From Nibribacter roseus (GTDB lineage Bacteria > Bacteroidota > Bacteroidia > Cytophagales > Hymenobacteraceae): a stretch of DNA of 64,000 nucleotides. The stretch's first letter is position 1; each line of letters opens with the position of its first letter. The translations under genes and the position numbers were made by a program. The DNA lies in NCBI RefSeq assembly GCF_042662225.1, contig NZ_JBHSYQ010000003.1, positions 310,001 through 374,000 on the forward strand. Reading direction: 5' to 3'. The notes below the pieces were generated by a model. That model saw only the letters and a program-made list of their open reading frames with translations, did not search any database and was not told the origin of the DNA. This document shows positions 49,427 through 59,139 of this stretch, piece after piece.

Positions 49427-50128
49427 ATGCTTGACACCAGCAAAAAATTCTCATTGCTCACGTACTTTCTCTTCCTGCTTCTTGCCCTGCTTACCTTCTT
49501 CTGGGGGCAGCACTTGCTCCCAACTTTAACCGGCATCCGTCTCTTTGGTCCTTGGTCTATGGGTTTGCTGTTGCTGGGGCTTCCTTTTCTCTTGATTCAG
49601 CACCAGGCCAGGCTGCCGCAGATTTGGGAGCCCACCGTTAAAAACAAAGACCGGATCTGGATTCCGGTAACCATTGGTTTAGCTTTTGGCGCCTTTGATG
49701 TGTTGGTAGCAAAGTTGATCCTGCACCCTGAGCCATACACGGAGCTTCCGCCGTTTCTGCAGCCTTTCCCTTATTCTCTGGGGCTGTATTTCTCCGGTGC
49801 GTTGTACGTAGAGGTGTTTTACAGGCTGGTTCCTATCACGTTGGTGCTTTGGCTGGAGCAGAAGATATGGAAGGGGAAATACGCCGGTGTCGCTTTCTGG
49901 ACCATTGCTCTGCTGACTTCTCTGCGCGAGCCACTAGAACAGCTTTCTACCGGGGCGGCCTGGTTTATGACTTATTCCTGCCTTGCTGGTTTCGCCTTTA
50001 ACTTTTTGCAGGCTATTTACTACAGAAAAGCGGGCTTTCTGGCCAATTTACTGATTAGGCTTTCGCACTACCTGTTATGGCACATTTTGCTAGGTATTTA
50101 TGTGGAATACGTAGAGCTGGCTCCATAA
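49427..50128 (+). CDS. Multi-pass membrane protein, weakly CPBP-protease-like
   Basis: 233 aa with about seven hydrophobic segments. The segment FSGALYVEVFYRLVP and later RLSHYLLWHILLG are in the places of the CPBP (Abi/CAAX protease) motifs EExxR and HxxxH, but the double Glu is reduced to one (EVFYR), so catalysis is doubtful. Inner membrane. I treat it as an unassigned membrane protein with possible distant CPBP relationship. It ends 14 bp before a 36-bp palindrome. Confidence 0.65.
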   Translation: MLDTSKKFSLLTYFLFLLLALLTFFWGQHLLPTLTGIRLFGPWSMGLLLLGLPFLLIQHQARLPQIWEPTVKNKDRIWIPVTIGLAFGAFDVLVAKLILHPEPYTELPPFLQPFPYSLGLYFSGALYVEVFYRLVPITLVLWLEQKIWKGKYAGVAFWTIALLTSLREPLEQLSTGAAWFMTYSCLAGFAFNFLQAIYYRKAGFLANLLIRLSHYLLWHILLGIYVEYVELAP

Positions 50129-50141
50129 AAGGTATCTTTCC

Positions 50142-50177
50142 GTTTTCGGGCTGTTTTTATAAAAGCAGCCCGAAAAC
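50142..50177. repeat. 36-bp palindrome family, copy 25
   Basis: GTTTTCGGGCTGTTTTTATA / AAAGCAGCCCGAAAAC. The stem extends to 50134-50185 through ATCTTTCC/GGAAAGAT, giving ~25 paired bases with one wobble. Between convergent genes; best-folded copy. Confidence 0.92.
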
Positions 50178-50184
50178 GGAAAGA

Positions 50185-51066
50185 TTAGACCGCCACCTCC
50201 CTCATCCATGCGTTGAATTCCGGCGTTCTGCGGCGGCTTACAAATACTTCTTCCTTGAATGGCGGCTCAAGAGTGAGAAGCAAGCGGCCCGTTCCGTCTG
50301 AGGAAAACTTTCTGACGGCGTTCATTTGTGCCAGCACCTGCCTATTTAAGCGGAAAAAAGCATTTGGGGGCAGCATGTTCTCGAAATACTCCAACGTTTC
50401 ATCAACCAAAAAATCTTTACCAGAAAAGGTGCGCAGAAAGGTAAGCTCTTGGGCTTTATAGAAATACGCCACCTCCGGCAGCGGAACCGGAACCAAGGCT
50501 TTGCCCTGCTGCGCCATAATATTGCGGACTGGGGCTTCTGCCTTCGCTTCGCTTATAGTTGACAGGTTTTGCGGGGTCTGTAGCTTAGCTTCATACTCTT
50601 CTTGCACCCGCAGCAGCGCATACACCAGGTGCAGGTTCAGGAAAATCAGAAACGACACCGGCACATCGGTCACCAGCACTACCGTTACATTAAACACTGC
50701 CGCCCGGTGCGCGTTCATAATAAACTCGTTATAGACAAAGGAAAGCAGCGTTACAAACAACATGGTAACGCCAATACCTAACAAGGCCTGCTGCACTACA
50801 CGCGGCACTGCCGAAGTAAGCCAGGAATAGGTTAGGTCCAGTTTTTTTATGATGGCATGGTTGTACTCCCATAAAAGCCACACGGCCACCATGCAAACGG
50901 CCAGATCAGCGTAGTAGCCGGGCGACTTTAATAAATCTATCAATGGCGCGGGTTCGCCGATATGTCTGAACAGCACCCCAATGAATGGCGAAATAACCAA
51001 TCTGGTTTTAAAATCTGGATACCCTGACATGATAAGAGGCGACGTTCTGAATGATTTTATGGCCAT
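50185..51066 (-). CDS. Membrane-bound LytTR-type transcriptional regulator
   Basis: 293 aa (an ATG at 51030 is an alternative start). N-terminal half has about four transmembrane helices (YYADLAVCMVAVWLLWEY; VVQQALLGIGVTMLFVTLLSF; VFNVTVVLVTDVPVSFLIFLN), and the C-terminal ~100 residues are a LytTR DNA-binding domain: VAYFYKAQELTFLRTFSGKDFLVDETLEYFE, FFRLNRQVLAQMNAV, VFVSRRRTPEF. Architecture suggests a membrane-tethered regulator without a separate kinase. Target genes unknown. The TAA stop abuts the palindrome. Confidence 0.88.
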   Translation of the reverse strand: MAIKSFRTSPLIMSGYPDFKTRLVISPFIGVLFRHIGEPAPLIDLLKSPGYYADLAVCMVAVWLLWEYNHAIIKKLDLTYSWLTSAVPRVVQQALLGIGVTMLFVTLLSFVYNEFIMNAHRAAVFNVTVVLVTDVPVSFLIFLNLHLVYALLRVQEEYEAKLQTPQNLSTISEAKAEAPVRNIMAQQGKALVPVPLPEVAYFYKAQELTFLRTFSGKDFLVDETLEYFENMLPPNAFFRLNRQVLAQMNAVRKFSSDGTGRLLLTLEPPFKEEVFVSRRRTPEFNAWMREVAV

Positions 51067-51108
51067 GAAAGATACAACTTGTTGCCAAGAGGTTGCAAGC
51101 CCGCACTT

Positions 51109-51144
51109 CCAAAAAAAATAGCCGATGCACTGGCACCGGCTATT
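51109..51144 (-). terminator. Terminator after the S9 peptidase gene
   Basis: AATAGCCGATGC / GCACCGGCTATT with one mismatch, followed on the minus strand by a T-run (complement of AAAAAAAA at 51111-51118). Confidence 0.8.
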
Positions 51145-51168
51145 TATTGAAACCAGTTTTTTTTACCG

Positions 51169-53355
51169 CTACTTTTGAAACGGAGTAACGCCCATGTTGT
51201 AGAACGTGAAAGCCCAGACATCGGCAGCTTCGGCAATTTGCGCGGTGGTAGACTTTCCTGCGCCGTGGCCTGCTTTTACATCAACTCTAATCAAGTACGG
51301 GCCAGGGCCCGCGGCTTTCTCCTGCAACGTGGCAATGTACTTGAACGAGTGCGCCGGCACCACGCGGTCATCATGGTCGGCAGTGGTGACCAGAGTGGCG
51401 GGGTAGCGCGTGCCTTCTTTAATATTGTGGATAGGTGAAAATACCATCAGGTTCTTGAACTGATCAGGATCATCTGAAGAACCGTATTCCGGCACCCAGG
51501 CCCACCCAATGGTGAACTTATGGAACCGCAGCATGTCCATTACACCCACAGCGGGCAGGGCTACTTTAAACATCTCGGGCCGCTGGTTGGCTACCGCGCC
51601 AATGAGCAAGCCACCGTTAGAGCCCCCGGCAATGGCCAGCTTCTCAGACGACGTATATTTTTGGTTTATCAGGTACTCGGCGGCAGCTATGAAGTCATCA
51701 AACACGTTCTGCTTGTTGGGCGTCATGCCCGCTTTGTGCCAAGCCTCGCCATACTCGCCACCGCCCCTAATATTGGCTACTGCCAGCACGCCGCCGTTCT
51801 CCAGCCACACCATACGCGAGATGCTGAATCCTGGGGTCATAGAAGCATTAAATCCGCCGTAGGCGTAGAGGTACGTGGGGCTGGTGCCGTGTAGCTTCAA
51901 TCCTTTTTTGTGGGTGATGAACATAGGCACTTTAGTACCGTCTTTGCTGGTGTAGAAGATCTGCTTCGTTTCATAAGCCTCCATGTCCACATCTACCTCG
52001 GCTTTGCGGAACAGCGTAGATTTGTTGCTGGCTATATCATATTGGTAGATGGCGCTAGGGTAGGTGTAGGAGGTAAAGGTGTAGAAAACCGTTTTGTCTT
52101 CCTTCTTGCCGCCAAACCCGCTGGCCGTGCCAATGGTAGGCAATTGCACATCGTGCAGCCATTTACCATTGGTATCGTGTACCCGCACCAGTGTGGCTGC
52201 ATCTTTCATGTAGTTCAAAATGAGTTTCCCGCCTACCAGTGAGGCATAGTTGAGCACATTGTCTGTCTCGGGCACCAAAGTTTTCCAGTTGGCGGGCTTG
52301 GGGTTTTTCAGGTCTACCTGAACAAGCTTGTATTTAGGTGCGTCTTGGTTCGTGAGCACAATCAGTTTGTCCCCTATATTCTCCACCACCTGATATTCCT
52401 TGTCAAAGGTTTCTATAAGGGGCATAATTGGGCTGTTGGCTTTGGTGAGGTCTTTCACATACAGGCTGTTGTTGCTGGTACCCTCAGAGGCGGTGAGAAT
52501 AAGGTAACGCTCATCTTCAGTGGTGCCTGCAAAGAGTAGGCGAAGCGGGTGCTCCTTTGCTTCCCAAATCAATTTGTCCTGGCTCTGCGGTGTGCCTATT
52601 TTATGGTAGTACACTTTATGGTACTCATTTTTATTGGCCAGCTTTGAGCCTTGGGTGGGTTCTGCATAGCGGCTGTAGAAGAATCCGTCTTTGTGCCAGC
52701 TGGTACCTGAGAACTTAATCCAGTGCAACTCGTCTTGCAGCTTTTTACCGGTGGCTACGTCCAGCACATAGGCGTCGCGCCAGTCTGAGCCGCCGGTGGA
52801 GGTGGTGTACACGGCATACCTGGCATCTTTACTGAAAGCAAGGCTTCCCAAAGAAGTAGTACCGTCTTCTGACAGTTTGTTAGGGTCAAGGAAGACTTCT
52901 GGCTCTCCGTTCAGGCCTTTCTGGCGGTAGAGCACCGCCTGGTTCTGCAAGCCGTTGTTCTTGTAGAAATAATAATAGTCGCCTTCCTTGAAGGGTGCGC
53001 TGTATTTGGGGTAGTTCCAAAGTTGGGTCAGGCGCTGCTTCAGTTGGTCGCGGAACGGAATCTTATCCAGATAATCAAAAGTGACTTCATTCTGGGCTTT
53101 TACCCACTGGGCTACGTTATCGGCAGTATCCGCTTCGAGCCAACGGTAAGGATCAGGCACTTGTGTGCCGTGGTAAGTATCAACGTGGTTTTCTTTAGGT
53201 GTTTTTGGGTACATGATAGAAGTGTTAGCAGATGCCGTGGGCGTCATAGCCTCGGCACCTTTTGTGTCTTGGGTAGCGACCGAGGACGTGCTGGTTTTAC
53301 AGCCAGAGGCCACCGCAAAAGCTCCGGCAAAGAGTACAAATGAAAATTTTCTCAT
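51169..53355 (-). CDS. Prolyl oligopeptidase (S9A), lipoprotein
   Basis: 728 aa. Lipobox ASGC near residue 19, then a seven-bladed propeller and an alpha/beta hydrolase domain. N-terminal HVDTYHGTQVPDPYRWLE and the catalytic region ANIRGGGEYGEAWH, IAGGSNGGLLIG (Ser), ATLVTTADHDDRVVPAHS (Asp) and KAGHGAGK (His) complete the triad. Cleaves short peptides after proline; here likely in the periplasm. Typical length for the family. Confidence 0.95.
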   Translation of the reverse strand: MRKFSFVLFAGAFAVASGCKTSTSSVATQDTKGAEAMTPTASANTSIMYPKTPKENHVDTYHGTQVPDPYRWLEADTADNVAQWVKAQNEVTFDYLDKIPFRDQLKQRLTQLWNYPKYSAPFKEGDYYYFYKNNGLQNQAVLYRQKGLNGEPEVFLDPNKLSEDGTTSLGSLAFSKDARYAVYTTSTGGSDWRDAYVLDVATGKKLQDELHWIKFSGTSWHKDGFFYSRYAEPTQGSKLANKNEYHKVYYHKIGTPQSQDKLIWEAKEHPLRLLFAGTTEDERYLILTASEGTSNNSLYVKDLTKANSPIMPLIETFDKEYQVVENIGDKLIVLTNQDAPKYKLVQVDLKNPKPANWKTLVPETDNVLNYASLVGGKLILNYMKDAATLVRVHDTNGKWLHDVQLPTIGTASGFGGKKEDKTVFYTFTSYTYPSAIYQYDIASNKSTLFRKAEVDVDMEAYETKQIFYTSKDGTKVPMFITHKKGLKLHGTSPTYLYAYGGFNASMTPGFSISRMVWLENGGVLAVANIRGGGEYGEAWHKAGMTPNKQNVFDDFIAAAEYLINQKYTSSEKLAIAGGSNGGLLIGAVANQRPEMFKVALPAVGVMDMLRFHKFTIGWAWVPEYGSSDDPDQFKNLMVFSPIHNIKEGTRYPATLVTTADHDDRVVPAHSFKYIATLQEKAAGPGPYLIRVDVKAGHGAGKSTTAQIAEAADVWAFTFYNMGVTPFQK

Positions 53356-53421
53356 TGTATATGTGCGTCTAGTTTACTTGAAAGAACAAAGAAAGATTCA
53401 ACAATTAGCTTCCGCCTTGCA

Positions 53422-54543
53422 TTACGAAGTTCTGTTAACTTGGTGAACAATTTTGCTTTGCAGCCACCACCAGGCTTCCACCACCGTTCTGATGCCGGGC
53501 AAATACAAGATGCCAAACAGGTAGTAGTTCTTGTCTAGCAGACGCTGCCGGTACGCTTCAAACCCTACATAGCCATCTTGCTCACCGCTGGGGTACTGCC
53601 TTTTATATGATGCCTCACGCCGGCTTCCGCCCCAGGAAGTTTGCACGTGCTGTGCCTTTATAACCTTGTTGAGAAAGAGCGAATAAGGGAAAAACAAACA
53701 AAGCAGCACCAGACAAGCCACTACAAAGCTTACCAGAAAAGCAAACTGGTTGAGCAAGTGAAAACAGATGAGAAACGCGCCCACCCAAGGTCTTAAGGTA
53801 GGTCGCCAAGCAGCCCAGATGGAGGTTGCCTGCAGATAAGTTACCCCCACAAAACCTAATTGCCACACCCACGCATAGTCGGTGAAAAGAGGAGCAAAGG
53901 TTAGGGGTAAATCATTATCTCTGAAGTTGACCAAGGCGTTGTAAAGGGCAGCCTCAGGCTTCAACCAATGCACATCGGTTGAGCTGGTTAGCAACTTGTA
54001 AGCTAAAGCCGCCACTTTCCACGTTCCGGCCAATGAATAGGTGAACAACAGACCCAGATAAAACCAGTTGATGCCGGTACTTACCTCTTGCTTCCCCGAA
54101 AACAGGCTGCTTTTATTAAAACAGGCGAAAACCAGAAACAAGTGCGCCAGTAAGAACAGGTGGTTTACGTTGGGCAGGTATCCGTAGCTCCAGATGATTA
54201 GGTTTATCCACAACAGGCAAAGTGCCAGCACAACCTGAGCTAGTAAAGAACTTCTCCAGATGAATTTCACCCCGTTCATGGCCGCCGCTATGGCAATCAC
54301 ACCTAAAAACACCTCTTTCCCTGGCAAAGCAGGAATTAAACATTCGCTTATCAGCCCCTCAGGGGTAAATAGTACGGCAGGCCGTTGCAGCAGGACTTCA
54401 AACTTTGCCCAAGCCCAATACAGCCACACAAATGTGAAGATTCGTAACGCTGTTTCTGCATAAAAGAAATCTACACCCGTGCGCAGGCGTTGCTGTACAC
54501 CACTCAGGTCTAGCTCCTTCGTATTTATTTGGATATTGGGCAT
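53422..54543 (-). CDS. HTTM-like multi-pass membrane protein
   Basis: 373 aa from ATG 54543, which leaves 1 nt after the preceding stop; the longer frame would overlap it. About eight hydrophobic segments: ALRIFTFVWLYWAWAKFEVLL, EVFLGVIAIAAAMNGVKFIW, LLAQVVLALCLLWINLIIWS, HLFLLAHLFLVFACF and others. The order and the WLKPEAALYNALVNF loop resemble HTTM (vitamin K gamma-carboxylase-like) proteins of Bacteroidota. Catalytic assignment is not possible. Co-translated with the upstream 153-aa protein. Confidence 0.7.
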   Translation of the reverse strand: MPNIQINTKELDLSGVQQRLRTGVDFFYAETALRIFTFVWLYWAWAKFEVLLQRPAVLFTPEGLISECLIPALPGKEVFLGVIAIAAAMNGVKFIWRSSLLAQVVLALCLLWINLIIWSYGYLPNVNHLFLLAHLFLVFACFNKSSLFSGKQEVSTGINWFYLGLLFTYSLAGTWKVAALAYKLLTSSTDVHWLKPEAALYNALVNFRDNDLPLTFAPLFTDYAWVWQLGFVGVTYLQATSIWAAWRPTLRPWVGAFLICFHLLNQFAFLVSFVVACLVLLCLFFPYSLFLNKVIKAQHVQTSWGGSRREASYKRQYPSGEQDGYVGFEAYRQRLLDKNYYLFGILYLPGIRTVVEAWWWLQSKIVHQVNRTS

Positions 54544-54544
54544 T

Positions 54545-55006
54545 TTACTTGAAACGGGCAACAGTGATGGTGTCATACTTCTCCGGGTGGTTCAGTAAAT
54601 CTTTTACCTGCATGGTTTCCTGCACCACTCTGTATTCCTGCGCTTTTGGGTGCACATGCTTGACAAAAGCCTCCAGTTTCTCCCGGTTGTTGGTCGTTCC
54701 GCTGCTATCTGCGGCTACCCGGCTGGCCAACTCCCAAAGCATGTAGGTATAATCATCCCGGTTGAAAGTAGGGGTAGCCTGTACCTGCTGCCGCTTGAAC
54801 TGGGTTTCTCCGGCCTGGCGTGTATACACTCTATAAACGCTGTAGACATGGGTATTCCCCCTAGGTTGAGTGTACAACTTCCAGTTAAAGAAAGGGTAAA
54901 TCTCGCCCCAGCCCTGGCGTAGGGTAAAAGTAGACGCCAAGGCTCCTGCCATGCTCAGCAGCACTAAAGCTTTCAGAAAGAAGAGTCGCCGGTGGTAACG
55001 GGGCAT
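54545..55006 (-). CDS. Membrane-anchored partner of the HTTM-like protein
   Basis: 153 aa. One N-terminal helix (FFLKALVLLSMAGALASTFTL) and a ~120-residue extracytosolic domain with many charged and aromatic residues (WKLYTQPRGNTHVYSVYRVY; DDYTYMLWELASRVAAD). The gene ends 1 nt before the HTTM-like start, so they act together. A membrane protein followed by an HTTM protein is a repeated pairing in this phylum; function unknown. Confidence 0.65.
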   Translation of the reverse strand: MPRYHRRLFFLKALVLLSMAGALASTFTLRQGWGEIYPFFNWKLYTQPRGNTHVYSVYRVYTRQAGETQFKRQQVQATPTFNRDDYTYMLWELASRVAADSSGTTNNREKLEAFVKHVHPKAQEYRVVQETMQVKDLLNHPEKYDTITVARFK

Positions 55007-55166
55007 ATACTATTTAAAACAGGCTCTATAATAAACATTCCTTCCGGATTCTCCTCACACTCTTCCCGATAAGGGATTAAAACACATCTAACCGCAGTGC
55101 TTAACTCTTATTTGAAGAATTTTAAAAATACTGTATCTATGCCATGTCAAATCATATACAATATCT

Positions 55167-56393
55167 ATGTTCAAAAATTTACTTTTAATTCTGTTCATGG
55201 GCTGTAGTTTGGCGGCCTTCGCTCAAAAAGATTTTCGGCCGGGCTACATTATTACCTTAGAAGGAGACACGCTACGCGGCCAGATACGCGACCGGTCTGA
55301 TGCCCGAAATAGCCGTTCCGTCATTTTTAAACAAGGCCAGGAGGCGTTGGTAAAAGAATATGAACCCGCTGAAGTAATGGGGTTCGGCATTGAAGACCAA
55401 AAGCTTTTTCTTCCGGAAAGGGTACCTATTATAAAGGTGACACCTGTAGGCAGCGACACTACATGGCAGGTTGTATTTCTGCAGCAGTTAGTAACAGGGC
55501 CAATCTCGCTTTTCTATCTTAAAACTGCCGGTGAACCAGATCGTTTTTTCCTACGCCGGGCCAATGGCAGGTTCTCTGAGCTGGAAAGCAGAAAGCAAAT
55601 AGTAGAAGTAAACGGTAAGCATTACCAAAAAACGTTAAACTTTTACCAAGACACCCTTAGAGCAATTTTTGCGGCATGCCCGCAAGTAGCCGAGCAAGCA
55701 GCCAAGGCAGAGTTTACCCTTGGGCAGCTATCCAAGGCTTTTGTTGCCTACAACCAATGCGCTGACCCAAAAGAACAGGTCACTGTCTCTGAAACAGCTA
55801 CAAGAAAAACTGTGGTGCTAGGATCTGCTACACTTGGATATGCAATAGGTAGCACTCGCTCATCTGGGGAACAAACTCTGCTTAATAGTCCTACAGGTAA
55901 GAAAGGACCTAGCGGCGGAGTAGCGATCAACATCTTAAACACAGGCTTTAGCAAGAATTTTTCTCTTCAATTCGGCTTGGACTATACCAACAAAGGCGCG
56001 GTAGGCCACCATTACACTTACTCTAATTCTACCACCCCAACCACAACTACTATTGATATGCAGGTGGTTAACTTTTCTACGATCATTAGATTTAATACTG
56101 CTATTGGCAAACTTAAGCACTACATAGGAGCTGGGCCAACGGCCGGTTACGTACTAAACTACAATGACGCTTATCAGTACGGGAATCATGTGGGAGTATT
56201 CCCCAATACAAAAGCTGAATACGGCCTTGCCTCTGAAGCCGCAATTTTGTTTCCTCTAAAAGCCAATCAAGGTGTTGCCCTTTCTTTACGATATGAGCGT
56301 ACCCGCATCAGCTTTAACTTTACCAACCGTGGTGAGTATTACAATCACTATTTCAGACTGGGAGTAGGGTACTGGTTTTCTTCTAGACAATAG
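55167..56393 (+). CDS. Secreted outer-membrane beta-barrel (PorT-like) hypothetical protein
   Basis: 408 aa. Signal peptide (LLLILFMGCSLAAFAQ), an N-terminal domain (FRPGYIITLEGDTLRGQIRD; the DTLRGQI motif recurs in Bacteroidota outer-membrane proteins), then an outer-membrane barrel from ~residue 215 (GSATLGYAIGSTRSSG; LQFGLDYTNKGAVGHHYTY; KLKHYIGAGPTAGYVLNYND), ending RLGVGYWFSSRQ. Not a named family. A hairpin terminator follows. Confidence 0.75.
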   Translation: MFKNLLLILFMGCSLAAFAQKDFRPGYIITLEGDTLRGQIRDRSDARNSRSVIFKQGQEALVKEYEPAEVMGFGIEDQKLFLPERVPIIKVTPVGSDTTWQVVFLQQLVTGPISLFYLKTAGEPDRFFLRRANGRFSELESRKQIVEVNGKHYQKTLNFYQDTLRAIFAACPQVAEQAAKAEFTLGQLSKAFVAYNQCADPKEQVTVSETATRKTVVLGSATLGYAIGSTRSSGEQTLLNSPTGKKGPSGGVAINILNTGFSKNFSLQFGLDYTNKGAVGHHYTYSNSTTPTTTTIDMQVVNFSTIIRFNTAIGKLKHYIGAGPTAGYVLNYNDAYQYGNHVGVFPNTKAEYGLASEAAILFPLKANQGVALSLRYERTRISFNFTNRGEYYNHYFRLGVGYWFSSRQ

Positions 56394-56799
56394 CTTCTTC
56401 TAGATTTAAAGCCGCTTCCAATACTTAAGAACAATAAAAGTTTAGTTTTACCGTTTTGGTAACTGAAGTAGTTCCTGTTTAGTTGTTTTAGGTATCTGTC
56501 TGTAAGGGGCAGGTACCTTTTTCATTTTCTACTGGCGGCAGAGGCTCTTTTTCTGAGGCCTATATTATTACAAAACCCCTCATCCAAACCTAAGACTTTC
56601 ACGTACATAGGGCAATTGGAAACCTGCTTGCAATCTAGTACCTTTCTCTAATTCGCAGGCTGCTTCAACCATTGCACAGCTCACATGTTAACATACTGCC
56701 CTTGGCACCAAACCAGCTCTAAATTTTTGAGTCTGGTTTAGCTTAGACACTTTTACTTCACGCACAGATATGCTTTAAGCACAAGCTTACCTCACGCAC
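56394..56799. other. 406-bp intergenic region
   Basis: Holds one terminator (56490-56526) and then ~270 bp without a supported gene or repeat; the promoter of the T9SS-exported protease should lie in the last part. Confidence 0.4.
56490..56526 (+). terminator. Intrinsic terminator
   Basis: AGGTATCTGTC / GGCAGGTACCT with two G.U pairs, then TTTTTC; ~100 nt after the barrel gene. Confidence 0.75.
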
Positions 56800-58938
56800 A
56801 TGAAACAAAGGTTTACCCTTCTCCGCCTCTTACCTGCTAGGCTTCGAGCTTTTTTTTGTATTACGCTTACCCTTGGGGTAATTGCTAGCTATACGGCTGT
56901 AGCCCAACATTCAACCTGCTCTATTTTACCTCTTTCTCTTGAAGAAAGGGTACAAGCCTCTCAGCTTATTGTAGAGGGAAAGGTCATAAGCCAGCAGTCT
57001 TTCTGGGACGAGCGGCATGAAAATATTTACACGTCTAATAAAGTAGAAGTGTACAAAGTGTTCAAGGGGAATGCCACTCCGGAGGTAGTAGAGATAATTA
57101 CAGAGGGAGGTCGGGTAGACCTTGATTTACACATATACTCAGCCACTCTCTCTTTAAAGAGCCAGCAGCAAGGTATTTTCTTTCTACAGCCCATGCCCAA
57201 CCGTACCTATAAGGCGTTTGGTAGTTTGCAGGGCTTTATCGAATACCAACTTCCGCAAGGCACCGCTCGCGACCCGTTTCGGCAGTACAGTTCCATTCAG
57301 CAAGAAGTTTACTCTTCCATAAGAAGGCTAACGGGCAGCACTTACCGCACCATCAACCACAATTTGGCGTTAGAGGCACTTGCCAAACCAAAAGAAAATA
57401 CTCAAAACCTGCGCCGGCAATTTCCCTTGATTGCCAGTTTCTCGCCCTCGACCATACGAGCGGGGGTAGGAGATGTACTTACCATAGTGGGCACTAATTT
57501 TGGCAACACAAGAGGGAAAGGCTATGTTGAGTTCAAAAATGCAGATGATGGTGGAGACAGCTATATTCAACCTCTCCCCACTGACTATGTGAGTTGGACT
57601 AATACTGAAATAAAGGTAAAGGTACCTACTAGCGGTATTGACCACGGCACCGCCGGTTCGGGCGTTTTCAGGGTAGTAAACAATGATCCAAACACTGCCA
57701 CATCTGCCACGCCACTGACTATAATCTATGCAGTTTCTAATGTCACTTACAAAGATGATGACCGAGGACTTGCCGAACAAAGCTATATTCCGCGCCTCAT
57801 CAACCAGAACGGACAAGGCGGCTACACCTTTAGGTTTGGTGCCAGTTTTGAAGCCAACAAGCCTGCTCTGTACGCTTTTAAACGCTCTATGAATGAGTGG
57901 TCTTGCAACACTTTTATTAATTGGGTAACAGCTGACAACGCCACCGCCGTAGCGCGTACCGCCGATGACAAAATAAACGGGGTGCGGTTTGCAACCTCCG
58001 GTGAACTACCCGCCAATGTACTAGGCAGGTGTATTAGCCGGTACAGCGGTTGTATAGTAGACGGCACCAACGTTAATTTTTGGGTAACCGAGATGGATCT
58101 GGAATTTGCCGCACGCACAGACTGGCAGTATGGGCCCGGCTCGGCTAGTGGCCAGCAGTTTGATTTTGAGTCAGTGGTACTGCATGAACTGGGGCACGGC
58201 CATCAGCTGAGTCACTTGATTTTACCCCGTGCTGTCATGCATTATGGCGTGGCACGCGCCCAGGTTAGCCGTGATCTAAGCCCCACCAGTGACATTCCCG
58301 GAGGCTTGTTTGTTATGTCTCGTAGCACAAACCAAACCATCTGCAGAATAGCTCCAATGGTGGCTAAGCCAGAAGACAATTGCGCCATCACGGTTCAGCC
58401 TTTAGCCCTGGAAGCAGAATACCACCCCGCCGATAATACCGTGCTATTGGAATGGGAAACTCAGAGCGAAGACGGCGTAACAGAGTATGTGGTAGAACGC
58501 AGCCAAAACGGAGTTAACTTTACACCCATTGGCACTGTGCCTGCCACCGGCAGCGCCACTAGCGGGAGCTCTTATCAGTTTGTAGATACAAATCCACCCC
58601 CAGTACTGGCTTATTATAGACTTCGTAAGGTAAACAACAGAGGCCGCTCAGAATATTCAGAAGTGGAAGAAGTGAGAGGCCCTGAATTTGTAACCCAACT
58701 GGCTCCTAACCCTGGTGGAAACACCACCTTTCTGTACTACTCTACCACTGTTTCAGACCGACTTTATATGGATGTGTATGACCCTACCGGCCGTATCCAC
58801 TCTTCTTTTGTGGTGTTGGTGGAGCCCGGAACCAGCCGTTATGAGCTTACGCTTCCAAACGTAGGCCGGGGCCTGTACTTAATCAGGTGGCGAAGCTCAA
58901 GGGACAGCGGGGTTTTCCGGTACCTGAAGGTGGAATAG
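56800..58938 (+). CDS. T9SS-exported metzincin-like protease with IPT/TIG domain
   Basis: 712 aa. Signal peptide (to ~VAQHS), N-terminal domain of ~190 residues, IPT/TIG domain (~210-310; ASFSPSTIRAGVGDVLTIVG), a matrixin-like zinc protease region with HELGHGHQLSH (462-472; HExxHxxxxxH), a fibronectin-III-like stretch (VLLEWETQSEDGVTEYVVER) and a C-terminal type A T9SS sorting domain (LAPNPGGNTTFLYY ... GLYLIRWRSSRDSGVFRYLK). Predicted to be exported to the cell surface by type IX secretion and act as a peptidase. The MHYG sequence after the zinc site is consistent with a Met-turn. Confidence 0.88.
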   Translation: MKQRFTLLRLLPARLRAFFCITLTLGVIASYTAVAQHSTCSILPLSLEERVQASQLIVEGKVISQQSFWDERHENIYTSNKVEVYKVFKGNATPEVVEIITEGGRVDLDLHIYSATLSLKSQQQGIFFLQPMPNRTYKAFGSLQGFIEYQLPQGTARDPFRQYSSIQQEVYSSIRRLTGSTYRTINHNLALEALAKPKENTQNLRRQFPLIASFSPSTIRAGVGDVLTIVGTNFGNTRGKGYVEFKNADDGGDSYIQPLPTDYVSWTNTEIKVKVPTSGIDHGTAGSGVFRVVNNDPNTATSATPLTIIYAVSNVTYKDDDRGLAEQSYIPRLINQNGQGGYTFRFGASFEANKPALYAFKRSMNEWSCNTFINWVTADNATAVARTADDKINGVRFATSGELPANVLGRCISRYSGCIVDGTNVNFWVTEMDLEFAARTDWQYGPGSASGQQFDFESVVLHELGHGHQLSHLILPRAVMHYGVARAQVSRDLSPTSDIPGGLFVMSRSTNQTICRIAPMVAKPEDNCAITVQPLALEAEYHPADNTVLLEWETQSEDGVTEYVVERSQNGVNFTPIGTVPATGSATSGSSYQFVDTNPPPVLAYYRLRKVNNRGRSEYSEVEEVRGPEFVTQLAPNPGGNTTFLYYSTTVSDRLYMDVYDPTGRIHSSFVVLVEPGTSRYELTLPNVGRGLYLIRWRSSRDSGVFRYLKVE

Positions 58939-58989
58939 CGCTTATTTTTAAAATAATTCTGTTTCTTAATCTTGAAAAGAGGCTACCGG

Positions 58990-59075
58990 AATTTATTTAT
59001 TGGCGCGAGCACCTGCGCTAGTCTGGCGTGTACTGTAACTACTTCCGACTTTAAGTCTGATTTCGCAAAACTAGC
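58990..59075. repeat. Possible degraded GCGCGAGC/ACTTCCGACTTTAAGT repeat
   Basis: GGCGCGAGCACCTGCGCTAG ... CTACTTCCGACTTTAAGTC: composition and the ACTTCCG element resemble the 44506 palindrome family and common Bacteroidota dispersed repeats; assignment is tentative. Confidence 0.3.
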
Positions 59076-59139
59076 CCCAAAAGGCGCTACAAGCGGGCTC
59101 TTGCGCCAGCTTTATTTTACTTCATACAGTTTCACTGTA

